Assembly (NCBI RefSeq): GCF_008123425.1
Contig: NZ_VSSS01000020.1
Location: forward strand, 1 to 64,000
From: Bradyrhizobium rifense
GTDB taxonomy: Bacteria; Pseudomonadota; Alphaproteobacteria; Rhizobiales; Xanthobacteraceae
Reading direction: 5' to 3'
Length of the DNA: 64,000 bases
In this document: positions 17,317 to 26,234 of the stretch, piece after piece
How positions within the stretch are numbered: the stretch's first letter is position 1
How the letters are laid out: each line of letters starts with the position of its first letter
Made by a program: the position numbers and the translations under genes
Notes under the pieces: generated by a model
Seen by the model: the letters and a program-made list of their open reading frames with translations, nothing else
The model's database searches: none
Told to the model about the DNA's origin: nothing

Positions 17317-19410
17317 CTACAGACAGGTGTCGTCCTTGCTGCCGCGCCCGGAGCTGCCGCAAGGGGTGCGCTTCGAGAGTTGCTGGATCTTCAGCTTGGA
17401 CTGGGTCTGCGCCGCGATATCGAACACGTTGGCCGGATTCATCTGGGTGGCGCTGCGATAGTCGCCGGTTGCCTTGTCCACATCGCCCTTGGCCTCGTAG
17501 ACGCCCGCGCGCGCGAAATAACGCTCGATTGTCGGCTTCTGCGCGATCGCCTTGCCGAGATCGTCCAGTGCCTTGTCGTATTGCTTCATCGACGTGAAGG
17601 CGATGCCGCGCAGGCTGAGCGCGTCCGCATCGTTCGGCCGCGTCCCCAACACAAGATTGAGATCGGTCATGGCGCCGGCGGCGTCCTTCTTGCCGAGATA
17701 GGCTCGCGCGCGGAGCGTTCGCACGAACGCATCGAAGGCGGGCTCCTTGCTGATGATCTGATCAAGCGCGACGATCGCACGGTCATATTGCCCGGAGAGC
17801 AGCATCGCCAGCCCCTGGCCGAGTTCGGCGACCTGGTTGTTGGGATTGCGATCGAGCGCGTTCTTGACGTCGACCAGGCCCTCCGCGTTGTTGCCCTTCA
17901 GTAGCAACACCAGCCCGCGGGCGGCGCGCGCGGTGTCGTTGACGGGATTGAGAACCAGGGAACGGTCGAAATCGACGACGGCCTTGTCGATCTGGTTGAG
18001 CCCCATATAGGCCTGACCGCGTTCGGAGAAGGCCATGTAGTCCTTGTCGTTGAGCGAGATCGAGCGGTCGAAATCGGCGAGAGCGTCCTGGAATTTTCCG
18101 GTCAGGCGGTACGCCATGCCGCGGCAGATATAGGCGGCCGCATCATTCGGATTGACGCTGAGCGCCTGATTGGCATCGGCCGTGGCCTGGTCGAACTGCT
18201 TCAGGCCGAGCGACGCCACGGCATGGGACACCAGCAAGGGTCCATCGTTCGGCTTCATCCTCAGCAGGGTATCGATGTCGATCCGCGCCTCCGCGAAATG
18301 AGACAGCGACAGATTCGCGGCAACCCGGAGTCTTAGCGCGGCCTGGTTGCGCGGATCAGCCGCCAGCACCGAGTTCAAGCGCGGCAGCGCTTCGGCATAT
18401 TTCTTCTGCGTCATCAATTGCGCCGCCTCGGTCAAAGACGGCGGCGTCGCCGGGAACGTCCCTTTCGGTATTGTCGCCATCGGGACCGTCGCTTGCGGCG
18501 CGACAGCCGCCGGGGCGGCGGCGGCCTCATTGGGTGCCGTAGCAGCGGGCTGTCCGCCATGCACCTTCGCAAGCTCGGCCTGCATGGCGATAGCGGACTG
18601 CTTCTGCTGCTGCGCGGCCGGGTCGTTCGGGGCCACCGACAGCACCTTGTCGAAATCCGCGATCGCGCGCGCATAGTCGCCCTTGGAGCTGAACAGCTGT
18701 CCCCGCGCGAAATAGGAGGCACGATCGGGCTGCGGCGTCTGCGCGATCGCACGCGAAAAATCCTCGATGGCGTGCTCGATGTCGCCCTTGCGGCGATAGA
18801 CCTGGCCGCGCCAGAAGAAGGCGTTGGGCAGGCTCGCACTCATCGAGATCGCAGTGTTGAGGTCGCTCATGGCCTGGTCGAGCTGCGACGTCTCGACATA
18901 GGTCCGCGCGCGCCCGACATAGGCCAACGCGAAGTCCTGCCGCAGGCTGATGGCCTGGGTAAAATCCGCGGCAGCGTCGGTCCATTGCTTCTGGTCGATT
19001 TTCACCCCGCCGCGCGAGGCAAACGCATTCGGGCTCTTGGGGTCGAGCTCGATGGCCTGGTTGATGTCGGCGAGCGCGCCGTCAAGATTGCCTTTGCGCT
19101 GCCGGGCGAATCCGCGCGACAGCAGAGCGGGCACGGATTTCTGGTTGAGCTGGACCGCAGCATCGGCGTCTGCCAGCCCCGCATCGAGGTTGGCGCGCCC
19201 CATGAAGACACGCGATCTGTTCACATAGGCGCGCAACCGCTCGTCGGCAGCGCGCGACTGGTCGTTGATGATGGCCGTGCAGCCGGCCTCGACCTTCTCG
19301 GACGGCGGGCCGTTACAGTCTTCGAGATCGCCTGCCAGGGCCAGACCGGGCATGCCGCACAGGATCGTGAACGCGGCCGATACCATCAGGCGAACGAACG
19401 GGATCGACAT
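17317..19410 (-). CDS. Large TPR-repeat protein, exported
   Basis: A 697-residue protein made mostly of tetratricopeptide repeats. A signal peptide (residues 1-26, ending GLALA) precedes two blocks of repeats, about residues 50-270 and 330-660, joined by an Ala/Pro-rich linker near 290-325. Motifs such as AYICRGMAYRLTGKFQDALADFD repeat at 34-residue steps; I see at least a dozen. The end is CGSSGRGSKDDTCL. The start was set at the ATG at 19410, where AAGGAT and a signal sequence follow; upstream residues look non-coding. Probably a periplasmic scaffold; partner unknown. Confidence 0.85.
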   Translation of the reverse strand: MSIPFVRLMVSAAFTILCGMPGLALAGDLEDCNGPPSEKVEAGCTAIINDQSRAADERLRAYVNRSRVFMGRANLDAGLADADAAVQLNQKSVPALLSRGFARQRKGNLDGALADINQAIELDPKSPNAFASRGGVKIDQKQWTDAAADFTQAISLRQDFALAYVGRARTYVETSQLDQAMSDLNTAISMSASLPNAFFWRGQVYRRKGDIEHAIEDFSRAIAQTPQPDRASYFARGQLFSSKGDYARAIADFDKVLSVAPNDPAAQQQKQSAIAMQAELAKVHGGQPAATAPNEAAAAPAAVAPQATVPMATIPKGTFPATPPSLTEAAQLMTQKKYAEALPRLNSVLAADPRNQAALRLRVAANLSLSHFAEARIDIDTLLRMKPNDGPLLVSHAVASLGLKQFDQATADANQALSVNPNDAAAYICRGMAYRLTGKFQDALADFDRSISLNDKDYMAFSERGQAYMGLNQIDKAVVDFDRSLVLNPVNDTARAARGLVLLLKGNNAEGLVDVKNALDRNPNNQVAELGQGLAMLLSGQYDRAIVALDQIISKEPAFDAFVRTLRARAYLGKKDAAGAMTDLNLVLGTRPNDADALSLRGIAFTSMKQYDKALDDLGKAIAQKPTIERYFARAGVYEAKGDVDKATGDYRSATQMNPANVFDIAAQTQSKLKIQQLSKRTPCGSSGRGSKDDTCL

Positions 19411-19637
19411 GAGCGGATCCTTGAACGAAGGCGCGCCGGCCCGGCGAGATTGGACAGGCGCAGAAGCTGTACAACCGGGGCGAGCCGATTGCCATAACCG
19501 TCTGGCATGACGACCCCGAGAAAGCGATGGCCGGACGGCGTTGCATCCCGCCGGAACATCGGTCAAATGGTTGGGCTGTCAGGGATTACAGAATTCCAGC
19601 CAGCGGGAAACAACAAGAGCGAGGGAGCAACGCCGCG

Positions 19638-20843
19638 ATGGAAAAAGGCATTTTTGCAGGTCTCCAGGTTCTGGACTGCGCGAGCTTCATCGCGGCGCCC
19701 GCGGCCGCGACCGTGCTGTCCGATTTCGGCGCCGACGTCATCAAGATCGAGCCGCCCGGCGCCGGCGACCCCTATCGCAATCTGCCCAACCTGCCCGGCT
19801 ATCCCACCAGCGAGCACAATTTCGCCTGGCTGCTCGAGGCCCGCAACAAGAAGAGCCTCGCGCTCGACCTCTCCAAGCCAGAGGCGCAGGCCGTGCTCTA
19901 CAAACTCGTCGAAGAGACCGACGTCTTCATCACCAACATGCCGCCGCCGGTGCGGACCAAGCTCGGCATCACCTATGATCACCTCGCCCATCTCAACGAC
20001 CGGCTGATCTACGCCTCCTTCACCGGCTATGGCGAAAAGGGCGAGGAAGCCAACAAGCCAGGATTCGACAGCAACGCCTATTGGGCCCGCTCCGGCCTGA
20101 TGGACCTCGTCCGCGCCGACACCAACACCACGCCTGCCCGCTCGGTCGCCGGCATGGGCGACCATCCCTGCGCCATGGCGTTGTACAGCGCGATCGTCAC
20201 GGCGCTGTATCAGCGCGAGAAGACCGGCAAGGGCTCGCATGTCGCCTCGAATCTGATGGCGAACGGCGTGTGGGCGGCGAGCGTGCTGGCGCAGGCCAAG
20301 CTCTGCGGCGCCAAGTTCGGCGAACGGCGGCCGCGCGAACGCGCGCCGAATGCGGTGGGCAACCACTATCAGTGCAAGGACGGTCGCTGGCTGATCCTGT
20401 CGCTGCTCAGCGAGGATAAGCAGTGGCCGACGCTTGCCAAATGCCTCGGACGCGAGGATCTGATCGCCGATCCGCGCTTCGCCACCAAGCCCGACCGTCA
20501 CGCCCGCTCGATCGAGCTGATCAAGATCTTTGACGAGACCTTTGCCACCAGGGACCTCGCCGAATGGCGAAAAATCCTCGACGGCAACGGACTCGTCTTC
20601 GGCATCGTCGGCATTCTGGACGACATCCCGAACGACAAGCAGATGCTCGACAACGAGGTGCTGGTGCCGTTCGAGAACGACACCATGCTCACCATCTCCA
20701 GCCCGATCTGGATCGACGGCACCAAGAAGGTGCAACCGCGCAAGCCGCCCGGCGTCGGTGAGCACAGTGACGAGATTTTGCGTGGCGCGGGATACGACGA
20801 GGCGGCGATCAAGCAGCTGCGATCGAAGGGGGCTGTGGGGTAA
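19638..20843 (+). CDS. CaiB/BaiF (class III) CoA-transferase
   Basis: A 401-residue class III CoA-transferase. It opens with GLQVLDCASFIAAPAAATVLSDFGADVIKIEPPGAGDP, the family signature for the CoA-binding part, and has the later GYG-x-PGFD segment that should carry the catalytic aspartate which forms acyl anhydride intermediates. The ATG at 19638 follows a GAGGGAG box. The gene is alone, between the TPR gene and a repeat. The acyl donor is unknown. Confidence 0.9.
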   Translation: MEKGIFAGLQVLDCASFIAAPAAATVLSDFGADVIKIEPPGAGDPYRNLPNLPGYPTSEHNFAWLLEARNKKSLALDLSKPEAQAVLYKLVEETDVFITNMPPPVRTKLGITYDHLAHLNDRLIYASFTGYGEKGEEANKPGFDSNAYWARSGLMDLVRADTNTTPARSVAGMGDHPCAMALYSAIVTALYQREKTGKGSHVASNLMANGVWAASVLAQAKLCGAKFGERRPRERAPNAVGNHYQCKDGRWLILSLLSEDKQWPTLAKCLGREDLIADPRFATKPDRHARSIELIKIFDETFATRDLAEWRKILDGNGLVFGIVGILDDIPNDKQMLDNEVLVPFENDTMLTISSPIWIDGTKKVQPRKPPGVGEHSDEILRGAGYDEAAIKQLRSKGAVG

Positions 20844-20898
20844 GGGCCATTGCAAGCCAACGGGTCCGCGCACAGCGCGGCCCGATGACAGGCTCCGC

Positions 20899-20962
20899 GA
20901 AGCAATCCAGACTGCCACCGCGGATGCATTGCTGGATTGCTTCGCTGCGCTCGCAATGACGG
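20899..20962. repeat. Palindromic intergenic repeat, family D
   Basis: Arms GAAGCAATCCAG and CTGGATTGCTTC flank a 21-base loop, followed by GCTGCGCTCGCAATGACG. The same module, in inverted order, makes up 26126-26212. It fills most of the CoA-transferase/GST gap. Confidence 0.8.
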
Positions 20963-21015
20963 CGTGGAACGATCTCGCTATAAACTCACGGCAACATTGC
21001 GCCTCGTGAGGTCCC

Positions 21016-21663
21016 ATGCCCCTCTATCGCCTGCACTACTTCCCCGAATCCGGCAACAGCTACAAGCTGGCGCTGATGCTCACGCTTTGCGGCGAGACGT
21101 TCGAGCCGGTCTGGACCGACTTTGGCGGTGGCGTCACGCGCACGGCGGAGTGGCGCAAGGTCGTCAACGAAATGGGCGAGATTCCCGTACTCGAGGTCGA
21201 CGGCGTGAAGATGACGCAGACGGCTCCCCTGCTGCTGAGGCTTGCCGAGCAGTATGGCCGTTTCGGCGCCGAGACGGCGGACGAAAAGTTCGAACTGCTG
21301 CGCTGGTTGTTCTGGGACAACCACAAGCTCACCGGCTACATGGCGACCTACCGCTTCATGCGGGCCTTCACCGAGAAGAACGATCCGCAGGTGCTGAAGC
21401 ACTTTCGCCGGCGGCTCGAGGATTTTCTCGGCATTCTCGACGGACATCTCCAGCACAATGCTTTTGCGATCGGCAGCAAGCCGACCGTCGCCGATATCTC
21501 GATGATGGCCTATCTGCATTATCCGAGCGACGAGCACGGTTTCGATTTCGCGACGAGCCATCCCGCGATTCACGCCTGGCTCGGCCGCATGGCCGCGTTT
21601 CCCGGCTGGAAGCCGGCATACGAGCTGTTGCCGGGAAAGCGGATGACGAATTACGCGAAGTGA
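21016..21663 (+). CDS. Glutathione S-transferase family protein
   Basis: A 215-residue GST-like protein. The N-terminal thioredoxin-fold half (residues 1-80) has the GNSYKLALMLTLCG helix and the cis-Pro loop EIPVLEVDG followed by TQTAPLLLRLAE, where the SNA/TQ pair binds the glutathione carboxylate. The C-terminal half is the all-helical GST domain with TVADISMMAYLHYP. The catalytic residue is probably the Ser/Asn of the N-terminal loop. Soluble; substrate unknown. Confidence 0.88.
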   Translation: MPLYRLHYFPESGNSYKLALMLTLCGETFEPVWTDFGGGVTRTAEWRKVVNEMGEIPVLEVDGVKMTQTAPLLLRLAEQYGRFGAETADEKFELLRWLFWDNHKLTGYMATYRFMRAFTEKNDPQVLKHFRRRLEDFLGILDGHLQHNAFAIGSKPTVADISMMAYLHYPSDEHGFDFATSHPAIHAWLGRMAAFPGWKPAYELLPGKRMTNYAK

Positions 21664-21673
21664 ATGCTCTTTC

Positions 21674-21699
21674 CCTCTCCCCGTTCTTACGGGGAGAGG
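21674..21699. terminator. Hairpin after the GST gene (short family B repeat)
   Basis: CCTCTCCCC and GGGGAGAGG pair across an 8-base loop 11 bases after the GST stop. There is no T-tract, so termination is possible but weak. The sequence matches the outer arms of the repeat at 6028-6179. Confidence 0.5.
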
Positions 21700-21746
21700 T
21701 GAACCGGCGGCTCCATCCGAGCCTTCAATTGAAAGAGTTTGCGCAG

Positions 21747-21911
21747 CTATTTCAGCGCCAGCCAGCCGAGCGTGAACAAAATCCCGCCGATGATGACGAC
21801 CACCGCGACCGCCCAGGTGCTGACGCGGATGCTGCCGGTGACCTGTTTGGCTTCCTCATTGCGCGCGATCTCACGATTGCGCTCCTTGTTGGCGTCGCTG
21901 GTATCCGTCAT
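21747..21911 (-). CDS. Small membrane protein, 54 residues
   Basis: A short frame reading MTDTSDANKERNREIARNEE at the start: about 30 charged residues, then one hydrophobic helix (STWAVAVVVIIGGILFTLGW) and LALK before the stop. The pattern, a polar amphipathic head with Lys/Arg/Glu alternation and one membrane helix, argues for a real small membrane protein. It is convergent with the GST gene. I do not recognise the family. Confidence 0.65.
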   Translation of the reverse strand: MTDTSDANKERNREIARNEEAKQVTGSIRVSTWAVAVVVIIGGILFTLGWLALK

Positions 21912-21937
21912 GGGTCATCCAAATCGCTTGTTGGCTG

Positions 21938-21986
21938 GCGCATGATCTTGTCGGAAAACCGCTACACACTTTTCCGGATCATGCGC
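21938..21986. repeat. Palindromic intergenic repeat, family E
   Basis: GCGCATGATC and GATCATGCGC are exact inverted arms, with inner partly paired GGAAAA/TTTTCC. It is a 49-base hairpin unit between two minus-strand genes and resembles the short GATCATGC palindromes scattered in Rhizobiales genomes. Confidence 0.75.
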
Positions 21987-22000
21987 TAGTGAGGGCGGGC

Positions 22001-23569
22001 CTAACGCGTCTTGATGAAGCACATGCCAATACGGCTCGAGGCCGCCGCAGCCTGACAGGTGAGACCTTTAGCACAGGTCCATGACGTAAAACTCTTATCC
22101 GGCGTTCCCGATCCCTCGTTTTGCAAAGAACAATGGGCGCCCCAGCCGTCCTGATATTCGGTGCCGGCGAGCTCCTGGCTACCGCGGGTCTGCGGCCGGC
22201 TGGCAAATCCGCGTGAGAAATCAGGGCGTTTGCCGGCCGCAAAGGCGGTCAGGATGTCGCGGCGGCGGAGCTGGTCGCCGACGAAATGCGGCGAGGCCGG
22301 CACGATGGTGGAATTCGAGGCCTTGTCGGTCAGCCAGTCCACGCCAGGGAAATGGAAGCCGCCGATGCCGCGGGTCTGGTGGCAACCCGAACAGGTGACA
22401 TCGTTGAGGCGGCGCTGGAAGCCCGCGACCGAGCGGATGTTCTCCATGGTGATGCCGCGTGCTGCGGCCTGCTTCAGCGCGCCGACGACGTCGTTGTCGG
22501 TGAAGACGGGATCGCTCCTGCCCTCGCCTTTGCCTTCCCCCTGCATCAAGCCGAACTCCGGCTGCATCGTCGAGGCGTCGAGGCCAGCAGGTGTCGGCGC
22601 CACCGCGGCCTTGGCGAGATACTGCTCCGGGATCAGCACGGTGCCGCGATCGAACTCGCGAAGATTCGCAGGGGTCAGCAGCCAGGCCTTGAAGTCGCGC
22701 CGGAGCGCGTCATCGGCAAGGATACGATCGCGGTCGATCTGGTTCTCCAGCGTCGATTCCTCGAAAATCTTGGTGGCCGCGTCGTATTTGAACACCTTGA
22801 GCAGATAGTCGGAGCGGAAATCGTGCAGCGCCGATTTCGGTGCGATCGAGATCTGGATGTTGGTCTCGATGCGATCTATCATGGCATCGTAAGGAGTAGT
22901 GCGGCTGCCGATCAGCCCTTGCCAATCGCCATTGTCCAGCCACCGTCGCGCGACCTCGGCGCAGGTGACGGGCTTGCCGCTCGCATCAGTTTGGCGCGCA
23001 TCGCGCGCCTTCATCACCAGGTTGAACGTCATCGGCAGGCGCGTCGCGGACTTGCTGCCGTCGGCATTGGTGTCGAAGCGCGCCAGGCGATAGATCAGCC
23101 GGATCTCGCCGCATCGCTCTTCCGAGACATAGGCGCGGTCCATGCGGTTGACGATGCCGGCCAGCACGAAGCGCGTGTTGGCGGCCTTCAGGTTGGCTCG
23201 ATCGAACAGCTGGACGTCGAAGCCGTCGCCGACGCCGATGGTCTCGCTTGGCGAGGCCGCCTTGTGCTGCGCGATATAGCGATCAAACTCCGCATCGATC
23301 GCCGGCGGAATAGCCTTGAGCTGCGGCAGCGAGGCGAACAGCTGATCGCTGGTCAGCGGAACGCCCGCGTTGCGCTCAGGCTGCAGCAGGCGGGAAATCG
23401 ACAGCGCATCGCTCTGGTCGAGCTTGCGGAGGAGATCGGGATCGGTGATCGCGGTGCCGCGCGCGAGCGGCGCGTTCTCTGCTGCCGAGAGCGACATGAC
23501 ACCGCCAAACAACAGAATGGCAGCCAGAAGGATTTGGGCAGCCAGGACAATTCGCAGCGCACGGCTCAT
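22001..23569 (-). CDS. Exported protein with one CxxCH heme-type motif
   Basis: A 522-residue protein. A hydrophobic signal covers about residues 1-30 (LAAQILLAAILLFGGVMSLSAAE). A large unassigned N-terminal region (residues 35-340) has conserved-looking features such as RFVLAGIVNRMDRA and SEERCGEIRLIYRL. Cys393, Cys396 and His397 (CSGCH) form a c-heme signature, followed by QTRGIGGFHFPG. Four more cysteines lie near the C-terminus (CSLQNE, CAKGLTCQ, CFIKTR). Probably a periplasmic or lipid-anchored heme protein. Function unknown. Confidence 0.7.
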   Translation of the reverse strand: MSRALRIVLAAQILLAAILLFGGVMSLSAAENAPLARGTAITDPDLLRKLDQSDALSISRLLQPERNAGVPLTSDQLFASLPQLKAIPPAIDAEFDRYIAQHKAASPSETIGVGDGFDVQLFDRANLKAANTRFVLAGIVNRMDRAYVSEERCGEIRLIYRLARFDTNADGSKSATRLPMTFNLVMKARDARQTDASGKPVTCAEVARRWLDNGDWQGLIGSRTTPYDAMIDRIETNIQISIAPKSALHDFRSDYLLKVFKYDAATKIFEESTLENQIDRDRILADDALRRDFKAWLLTPANLREFDRGTVLIPEQYLAKAAVAPTPAGLDASTMQPEFGLMQGEGKGEGRSDPVFTDNDVVGALKQAAARGITMENIRSVAGFQRRLNDVTCSGCHQTRGIGGFHFPGVDWLTDKASNSTIVPASPHFVGDQLRRRDILTAFAAGKRPDFSRGFASRPQTRGSQELAGTEYQDGWGAHCSLQNEGSGTPDKSFTSWTCAKGLTCQAAAASSRIGMCFIKTR

Positions 23570-23601
23570 GCCTCCAATAACACCGCGCGTGACAGCCTAT
23601 T

Positions 23602-23638
23602 CAAGTAAAAAGGCGCTTCACGCGGTGGTGAAGCGCCT
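23602..23638 (-). terminator. Rho-independent terminator for the 334-residue membrane protein gene
   Basis: AGGCGCTTCAC and GTGAAGCGCCT form an 11-base stem with a 6-base loop. On the minus strand it is followed by TTTTTACTT, a good T-tract. It lies 26 bases after the stop of the minus-strand gene that ends at 23664. Confidence 0.85.
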
Positions 23639-23663
23639 CTTTGAAAAGTCGGATATCGGATGC

Positions 23664-24668
23664 TTAGCGCGAAACGATCAGGCCCTTGCTGGTGACGACC
23701 ACCCAGCGGCCGTCCTGGCGGCGGATCGCATCGACGCGGCCGATACCGGGGATGGGATCGCCGGCATAGACCTCGTAGAGGCCGTCGCGGCCCTCGATCA
23801 GCGCGCCGCCATTGGCGACGTCGCGGAGCCTCCAGCCGTCAATCGTCGGCAGGCGGCCGAGCTCTGTCTTGGGCGCGGCCGGCGCGGGAGCCGGGGCAGC
23901 AGTGGCGGTCGCGACCTGGGTCGGAGCCAGTGCGATCGAGCCGGTGGTCTCCTTCGCGGGCGCCGCAGCTGCGGCCTGCGCGGGGGCTGCCGGCGGCGTG
24001 GCGCGGAGCTTGTCGACGGTCTCGGACAGCTTTGCGAGCTTGGCCATCGGTTCGGCCTGCGCCTTCTCGAGCTTATCCAGACGGTCGTTGGACCGGTTGA
24101 ACTGGCTGAGGCCGGTCTTCGAGGCGTGCTCGACATTGGCCTTGAGCGCGACGATGTCGGCATCGATCCGGGAGACGGACGCATCCAACGCACTGGTGTC
24201 GGCAACTTGCGCCGGCGCCGGGCTGGCGAAATGCATCATGCCGGCGGTCGCGAGCGCGCCGCTGACGGCGCCGACGCAGGCCGCGATCGCCACCACCGCG
24301 GCCATCGCCGACAGGCGGCGCTTGCTGCCGGTGTCACGCACCTCGTCGGCCTTCACGTGCGGGGCAAACTCTTCGCGGTCCCAGGACCGCTCCGAGGGCG
24401 CCATCACGATGAGCTTGCCGGGTTTCGGCTCGGGCTTGGTTTCAGCCTTAACGTCAGCCTTGGTTTCGAGCTTCGGCACCTCAATCCGCGGCGGCTCGAC
24501 CACCGGGGCGTCCGCTTTGGGCGGCGTCTCATGGTCAGGGGCGATCGAGGGGGCCTCGATGCCGGCGGCAGCCTCGACGGCCTGCGGCGCGGTTGCGGCG
24601 GCGGCAGTCCGGTCGCCAGTCTGCTCACCAGTCTCTTGGCCGGCCAGTTCGGGCATTGCTTCGCTCAC
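23664..24668 (-). CDS. Single-span membrane protein of unknown function
   Basis: A 334-residue protein. Residues 1-120 are low-complexity and acidic with Ala/Glu/Pro/Lys stretches (KADVKAETKPEPKPGK). One membrane helix is near residues 120-150 (LSAMAAVVAIAACVGAVSG). A coiled-coil-like part follows (residues 155-230) and an Ala/Pro linker. The end (residues 275-334) is a compact domain, LPTIDGWRLRDVANGGALIEG... to GRWVVVTSKGLIVSR. GTG at 24668 has GGAG upstream; an ATG lies four codons on. The order resembles cell-envelope proteins that reach the periplasm, but no family is recognised. Confidence 0.75.
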   Translation of the reverse strand: MSEAMPELAGQETGEQTGDRTAAAATAPQAVEAAAGIEAPSIAPDHETPPKADAPVVEPPRIEVPKLETKADVKAETKPEPKPGKLIVMAPSERSWDREEFAPHVKADEVRDTGSKRRLSAMAAVVAIAACVGAVSGALATAGMMHFASPAPAQVADTSALDASVSRIDADIVALKANVEHASKTGLSQFNRSNDRLDKLEKAQAEPMAKLAKLSETVDKLRATPPAAPAQAAAAAPAKETTGSIALAPTQVATATAAPAPAPAAPKTELGRLPTIDGWRLRDVANGGALIEGRDGLYEVYAGDPIPGIGRVDAIRRQDGRWVVVTSKGLIVSR

Positions 24669-24937
24669 GGCTCAAATACTCCAGTCCAGGTTGACTTTTT
24701 GGTAACTTTCATTGCTTGCGAATTCCTTACCTCGGGACCCGCTTACCGAAATTTTAGGAACTCGTCCGGGGCCGAATTGGGTCGGGAAAGTGGAACCGGC
24801 GTGGCGGCGTGCAACAAATTGTCAACCGATGCTGCCCTGCGGTAGGCCGCGCGGCTTAGCCGAAGGGGTTGTTTGCCCGTCACTGTTCCGCGGCTAACAT
24901 GGGCCGTCCCGTCAGCCAGAAGGCGTTTGGGGGTGCC

Positions 24938-25309
24938 ATGACGATCGAGAAATGCATCAACGCGTTTGCCGTCGATGACGTCATCTTCGAGGAGGGCTCG
25001 ACCGGCCGTGAGTTGTTCGTCGTGCTCGACGGCGAGGTCGAGATCGCCAAGGTCGACGGCGCGCACAAGACCAGCATCATCAAGCTCGGTAAGGGCGAGT
25101 TCTTCGGCGAGATGGCCGTGATCGACGGTTCGGCCCGTTCGGCAACCGCGATCGCATCGGCGCCGAACACGCGCGTGATGCGGATCAACCACGCCCGCTT
25201 TGTCTATCTCGTCAGCCAGCAGCCGGCGTTCGCGCTGATGGTGATGGACGCGCTGTCGAAACGCCTGCGCGCCTCCAACGCGGTCACCTACCGGGCAGCG
25301 CAATCATGA
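24938..25309 (+). CDS. Stand-alone cyclic-nucleotide-binding domain protein
   Basis: A 123-residue Crp/Fnr-type cNMP-binding domain without a DNA-binding part. The beta-barrel motif GRELFVVLDGEVEI and the phosphate-binding cassette FFGEMAVIDGSARSATAIA are present; the usual Arg-Ser-Ala stretch is intact. The ATG at 24938 follows a G-rich box. Its stop overlaps the start of the next gene (ATGA), so it is made together with a metallo-hydrolase and may switch it. This is inference. Confidence 0.85.
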   Translation: MTIEKCINAFAVDDVIFEEGSTGRELFVVLDGEVEIAKVDGAHKTSIIKLGKGEFFGEMAVIDGSARSATAIASAPNTRVMRINHARFVYLVSQQPAFALMVMDALSKRLRASNAVTYRAAQS

Positions 25310-26118
25310 GCGAGCGGAAGCCGACCGCATTCCCCATCCTGATGAAGAACGACATCTGCTCGCTGATCCAGGCGGCCGACGACGTCTACCAGATCCGCTT
25401 CTCCAACCGCGCCGCCAACGCCTATCTGGTGCGCGGCTCGGCGCGCACCATCCTGATCGATGTCGGCCTGTCCTCGAACTATCCGGCGATGGTCGAGTGT
25501 CTGACTTTTGCGGGCTGCCCGCCGGAGAAGATCGACATGGTGGTGCTGAGCCACGAGCATCTCGATCACATCGGCGCCGCCTGGCACTTCAACGAACGTC
25601 GCACCTTGGTCGTCGCCCATCGGCTCGCCGCCAACAAGATCATGCTGCGCGACGATTTCTCGATGCTGCGCAAGATGTTCAACGAGCCGAACGTGCCTGT
25701 TAACATCGACATCTGGCTCGAGGAAGGCAATCTGATCGACCTCGGCAATTTCCGCCTCAACGTGATGTACACGCCGGGCCATACCTCGGCCTGCATCACG
25801 CTATTCGAGCAGGACAAGGGCCTGCTGTTCGCCGCCGACACCCTGATGCCGGGTGGCGTGATGGGCGGCGTATTCGGCTCCGGCAGCATCTCCGACTACA
25901 TCCAGTCGCTGGAGCGCATCAAGGGCCTGAACACCAAGATCCTGCTGTCAGGGCACGGAAGGCTGTCCGACACGCCGCAGGACGACGTGCGCATTGCTAT
26001 TGCGCGCTCGCACGGCCTGCTGGAGGACACCGCGCAATTGTTCGACGCACTGGATGCGCGCTCGAACTTCGAGCCGATCATGCAGTCGGTGCGGGATTTG
26101 AACAAGCTGGATGATTGA
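25306..26118 (+). CDS. MBL-fold metallo-hydrolase
   Basis: A 270-residue metallo-beta-lactamase-fold protein. The zinc motif is HEHLDHIG (residues about 85-92), with the later GHTSACITLF and the GHGRLSD histidine also present. The start overlaps the upstream cNMP-binding protein gene. Substrates in this superfamily are thioesters, lactones, nucleic acids or lactams; the sequence does not choose among them. Confidence 0.88.
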   Translation: MSERKPTAFPILMKNDICSLIQAADDVYQIRFSNRAANAYLVRGSARTILIDVGLSSNYPAMVECLTFAGCPPEKIDMVVLSHEHLDHIGAAWHFNERRTLVVAHRLAANKIMLRDDFSMLRKMFNEPNVPVNIDIWLEEGNLIDLGNFRLNVMYTPGHTSACITLFEQDKGLLFAADTLMPGGVMGGVFGSGSISDYIQSLERIKGLNTKILLSGHGRLSDTPQDDVRIAIARSHGLLEDTAQLFDALDARSNFEPIMQSVRDLNKLDD

Positions 26119-26125
26119 TGCCCCC

Positions 26126-26212
26126 CGTCATTGCGAGCGCAGCGAAGCAATCCAGAGTCTTTCCGCGGCGGCAGTCTGGATTGCTTCGTCGCAAGGGCTC
26201 CTCGTAATGACG
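26126..26212. repeat. Palindromic intergenic repeat, family D (inverted copy)
   Basis: An 87-base element. CGTCATTGCGAGCGCAGCGAAGCAATCCAG at the left pairs with CTGGATTGCTTCGTCGCAAGGGCTCCTCGTAATGACG at the right. It matches 20899-20962 in its core and lies between convergent genes, where it could end transcription of both. Confidence 0.85.
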
Positions 26213-26234
26213 GAGTGTGGGTTGTCAGCCCGGC

